From contig JANSWU010000002.1 of assembly GCA_024743315.1 (NCBI GenBank), positions 1 through 64,000 of the forward strand: a DNA stretch of 64,000 nt. Direction: 5' to 3'. Shown piece by piece: positions 63,086 through 64,000 of the stretch (position 1 is its first letter; the number at the start of each line of letters is the position of its first letter). Position numbers and translations under genes: made by a program. The stretch comes from Hyphomonadaceae bacterium (GTDB lineage Bacteria; Pseudomonadota; Alphaproteobacteria; Caulobacterales; Hyphomonadaceae). The notes under the pieces are model-generated. The model was not told the origin of the DNA. It saw only the letters and a list, made by a program, of their open reading frames with translations, and searched no databases.

Positions 63086-64000
63086 TTAGCGGGCAATTGC
63101 CAGCTCAGCCAGGTCACGCCCGATCGAGTCGAAGGCGGCCTGCAGATCTTCGGCATTGCTTGCATCATAGAAATAGCTGTCATCCGTGGCACAGTCTTTC
63201 AGCATGTCCTTGGTGTCATCATCATCGAGGTCAAATGCGACTGTGTAGACTTCGATGCCGAGGCTTTTGGCTTCGTCGCAGATGTCGGTTGTATAGCCAT
63301 TGGCTTGATTGACATTGCTCTTATTGTGCCACCCGGAATTGTTTGGCGAAACCGTGTTGGCGCCATCTGACATCAGCATGATCGCCTTGCGACCACCATC
63401 GCTGGCGAACTTGGTATAGTCCTCACCGCCGGTGAACGGAGCCGCCGGGGAGAGCGATCGCAGGCCCCAGATCAAGCCGGTTGGAATATAGGTCGAGTCA
63501 TTGGCCTTGAGCGCATTAATGACCTTGTCGACCGCATCGTGATCATTGGTCAATTCGATGGTCTGGGTCGTGCTGCAAGCATTCTTCGACACGATGCCGC
63601 GAATTTTCTGACTGGTATAGCTGTCATCCTGGACATTGTACGGGTTTTTGCGCGAGCGCACGCAGCCATGCCACTTGCGGAACTCAGATCGGGTTGTGCA
63701 GGTCTTGTCGGGATCCGCACCCTTGGGGCATTTCCAACGCTTGCATGTGCCTTTGTAAGATTCGCGATTGCCTTGCTCGGCCGAGCCGCGCCATTTGGTG
63801 CAGGAATAAGATTCCTGCCAGCAGCCAGCCTCACGGCGTGCCTTGTTGGTGGTCTTACAAGATTCCCAGGTGCGCGTGTAAGAATCGGTGTCGCGAATCC
63901 AGCTCGCATTCTTGTATTTGGTGTCGATTTTGACGTACCGGTTGAACGGAATGACCGACATTTTGGCCGCATCATTGCGCGCCGGGTCGCTGCTCGGCAA
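63086..64000 (-). CDS. TadG-like von Willebrand A protein with Cys/Trp-rich insertion (5' part outside window)
   Basis: 304 residues visible; the frame is open to the right edge so the true start and TadG-like N-terminus lie outside. A vWA fold is recognisable from RKAIMLMSDGAN, ICDEAKSLGIEVYTVAFDL and the closing SYFYDASNAEDLQAAF. Residues about 30-140 form a Cys- and Trp-rich segment with repeated SY-x-x-T/C-x-x-W units (SYTRTWESC, SYSCTKWRG, SYKGTCKRWKC). It is related to the two tandem TadG-like proteins at 38089-40692 in the second half, but they lack this segment. Confidence 0.8.
   Translation of the reverse strand: MPSSDPARNDAAKMSVIPFNRYVKIDTKYKNASWIRDTDSYTRTWESCKTTNKARREAGCWQESYSCTKWRGSAEQGNRESYKGTCKRWKCPKGADPDKTCTTRSEFRKWHGCVRSRKNPYNVQDDSYTSQKIRGIVSKNACSTTQTIELTNDHDAVDKVINALKANDSTYIPTGLIWGLRSLSPAAPFTGGEDYTKFASDGGRKAIMLMSDGANTVSPNNSGWHNKSNVNQANGYTTDICDEAKSLGIEVYTVAFDLDDDDTKDMLKDCATDDSYFYDASNAEDLQAAFDSIGRDLAELAIAR

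Overview
The window is chromosomal DNA, roughly 58% GC by eye, from an alphaproteobacterium. I place it near the Caulobacterales/Maricaulales (Hyphomonadaceae-like, probably marine). Reasons: a CcrM GANTC methyltransferase, split F0 genes atpI-atpB-atpE-atpG(b')-atpF, the order mutY/dciA/dsbA-like/smc, a CC_3452-type secreted protein, a GTTC-N7-GTTC LexA-type box and the ribosomal protein sequences. The genus is not resolved. No phage, insertion sequence, CRISPR or plasmid signature was seen. Gene density is about 1 gene per kb, with many overlapping start/stop codons.

Layout. (1) 1-331: the end of tuf. (2) 454-7148: an accessory block between tuf and rpsJ. It holds an AhpD-like protein, a SprT-like lipoprotein, tRNA-Trp, a secreted caspase-like protein with TPR-like repeats, a photolyase-type FAD-domain protein, a DCC-family/glutathione-peroxidase pair and a second SprT-like lipoprotein; the two SprT paralogues sit at the edges in opposite orientation. 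(3) 7549-21731: the continuous S10-spc-alpha series rpsJ to rplQ with secY and adk, with promoter candidates before rpsJ and rpsM and a strong terminator after rplQ. Here L3 carries a C-terminal helix-hairpin-helix extension and L6 an internal insertion. (4) 21813-37970: lipid and xenobiotic metabolism (sterol-desaturase-like protein, SDRs, nitronate monooxygenase, enoyl-CoA hydratase, acyl-CoA dehydrogenase, DhlA-like haloalkane dehalogenase). Interspersed are an acetylpolyamine amidohydrolase/HDAC, an ECF42 sigma factor with its DGPF partner, rnhA, a CinA-like protein and an OmpA protein with 30 consecutive prolines. Two TGAAC/GTTCA palindromes look like operators. (5) 38089-40692: two tandem TadG-like von Willebrand proteins; a third, Cys/Trp-rich, runs off the right edge.

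(6) 40720-45948: the glycine cleavage operon behind a tandem glycine riboswitch, gcvT-gcvH-(membrane protein)-gcvPA-gcvPB. (7) 45950-50232: an acyltransferase, a small membrane protein and the F0 ATP synthase operon. (8) 50251-56832: smc, two tandem DsbA-like lipoproteins, dciA and divergent mutY. (9) 56911-64000: a membrane LytTR regulator, an amidohydrolase-like lipoprotein with altered metal-site residues, a SplB-like radical SAM protein behind an SOS-type box, a GPH transporter, and ccrM behind an upstream region with two DnaA-box-like sites, five GANTC sites and a CtrA-like site.

Two families of palindromic intergenic repeats (type A at 25481 and 42176, type B at 25602 and 28443) are dispersed through the metabolic regions. 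All functional calls come from reading the sequence and remembered family features; no database search was run.
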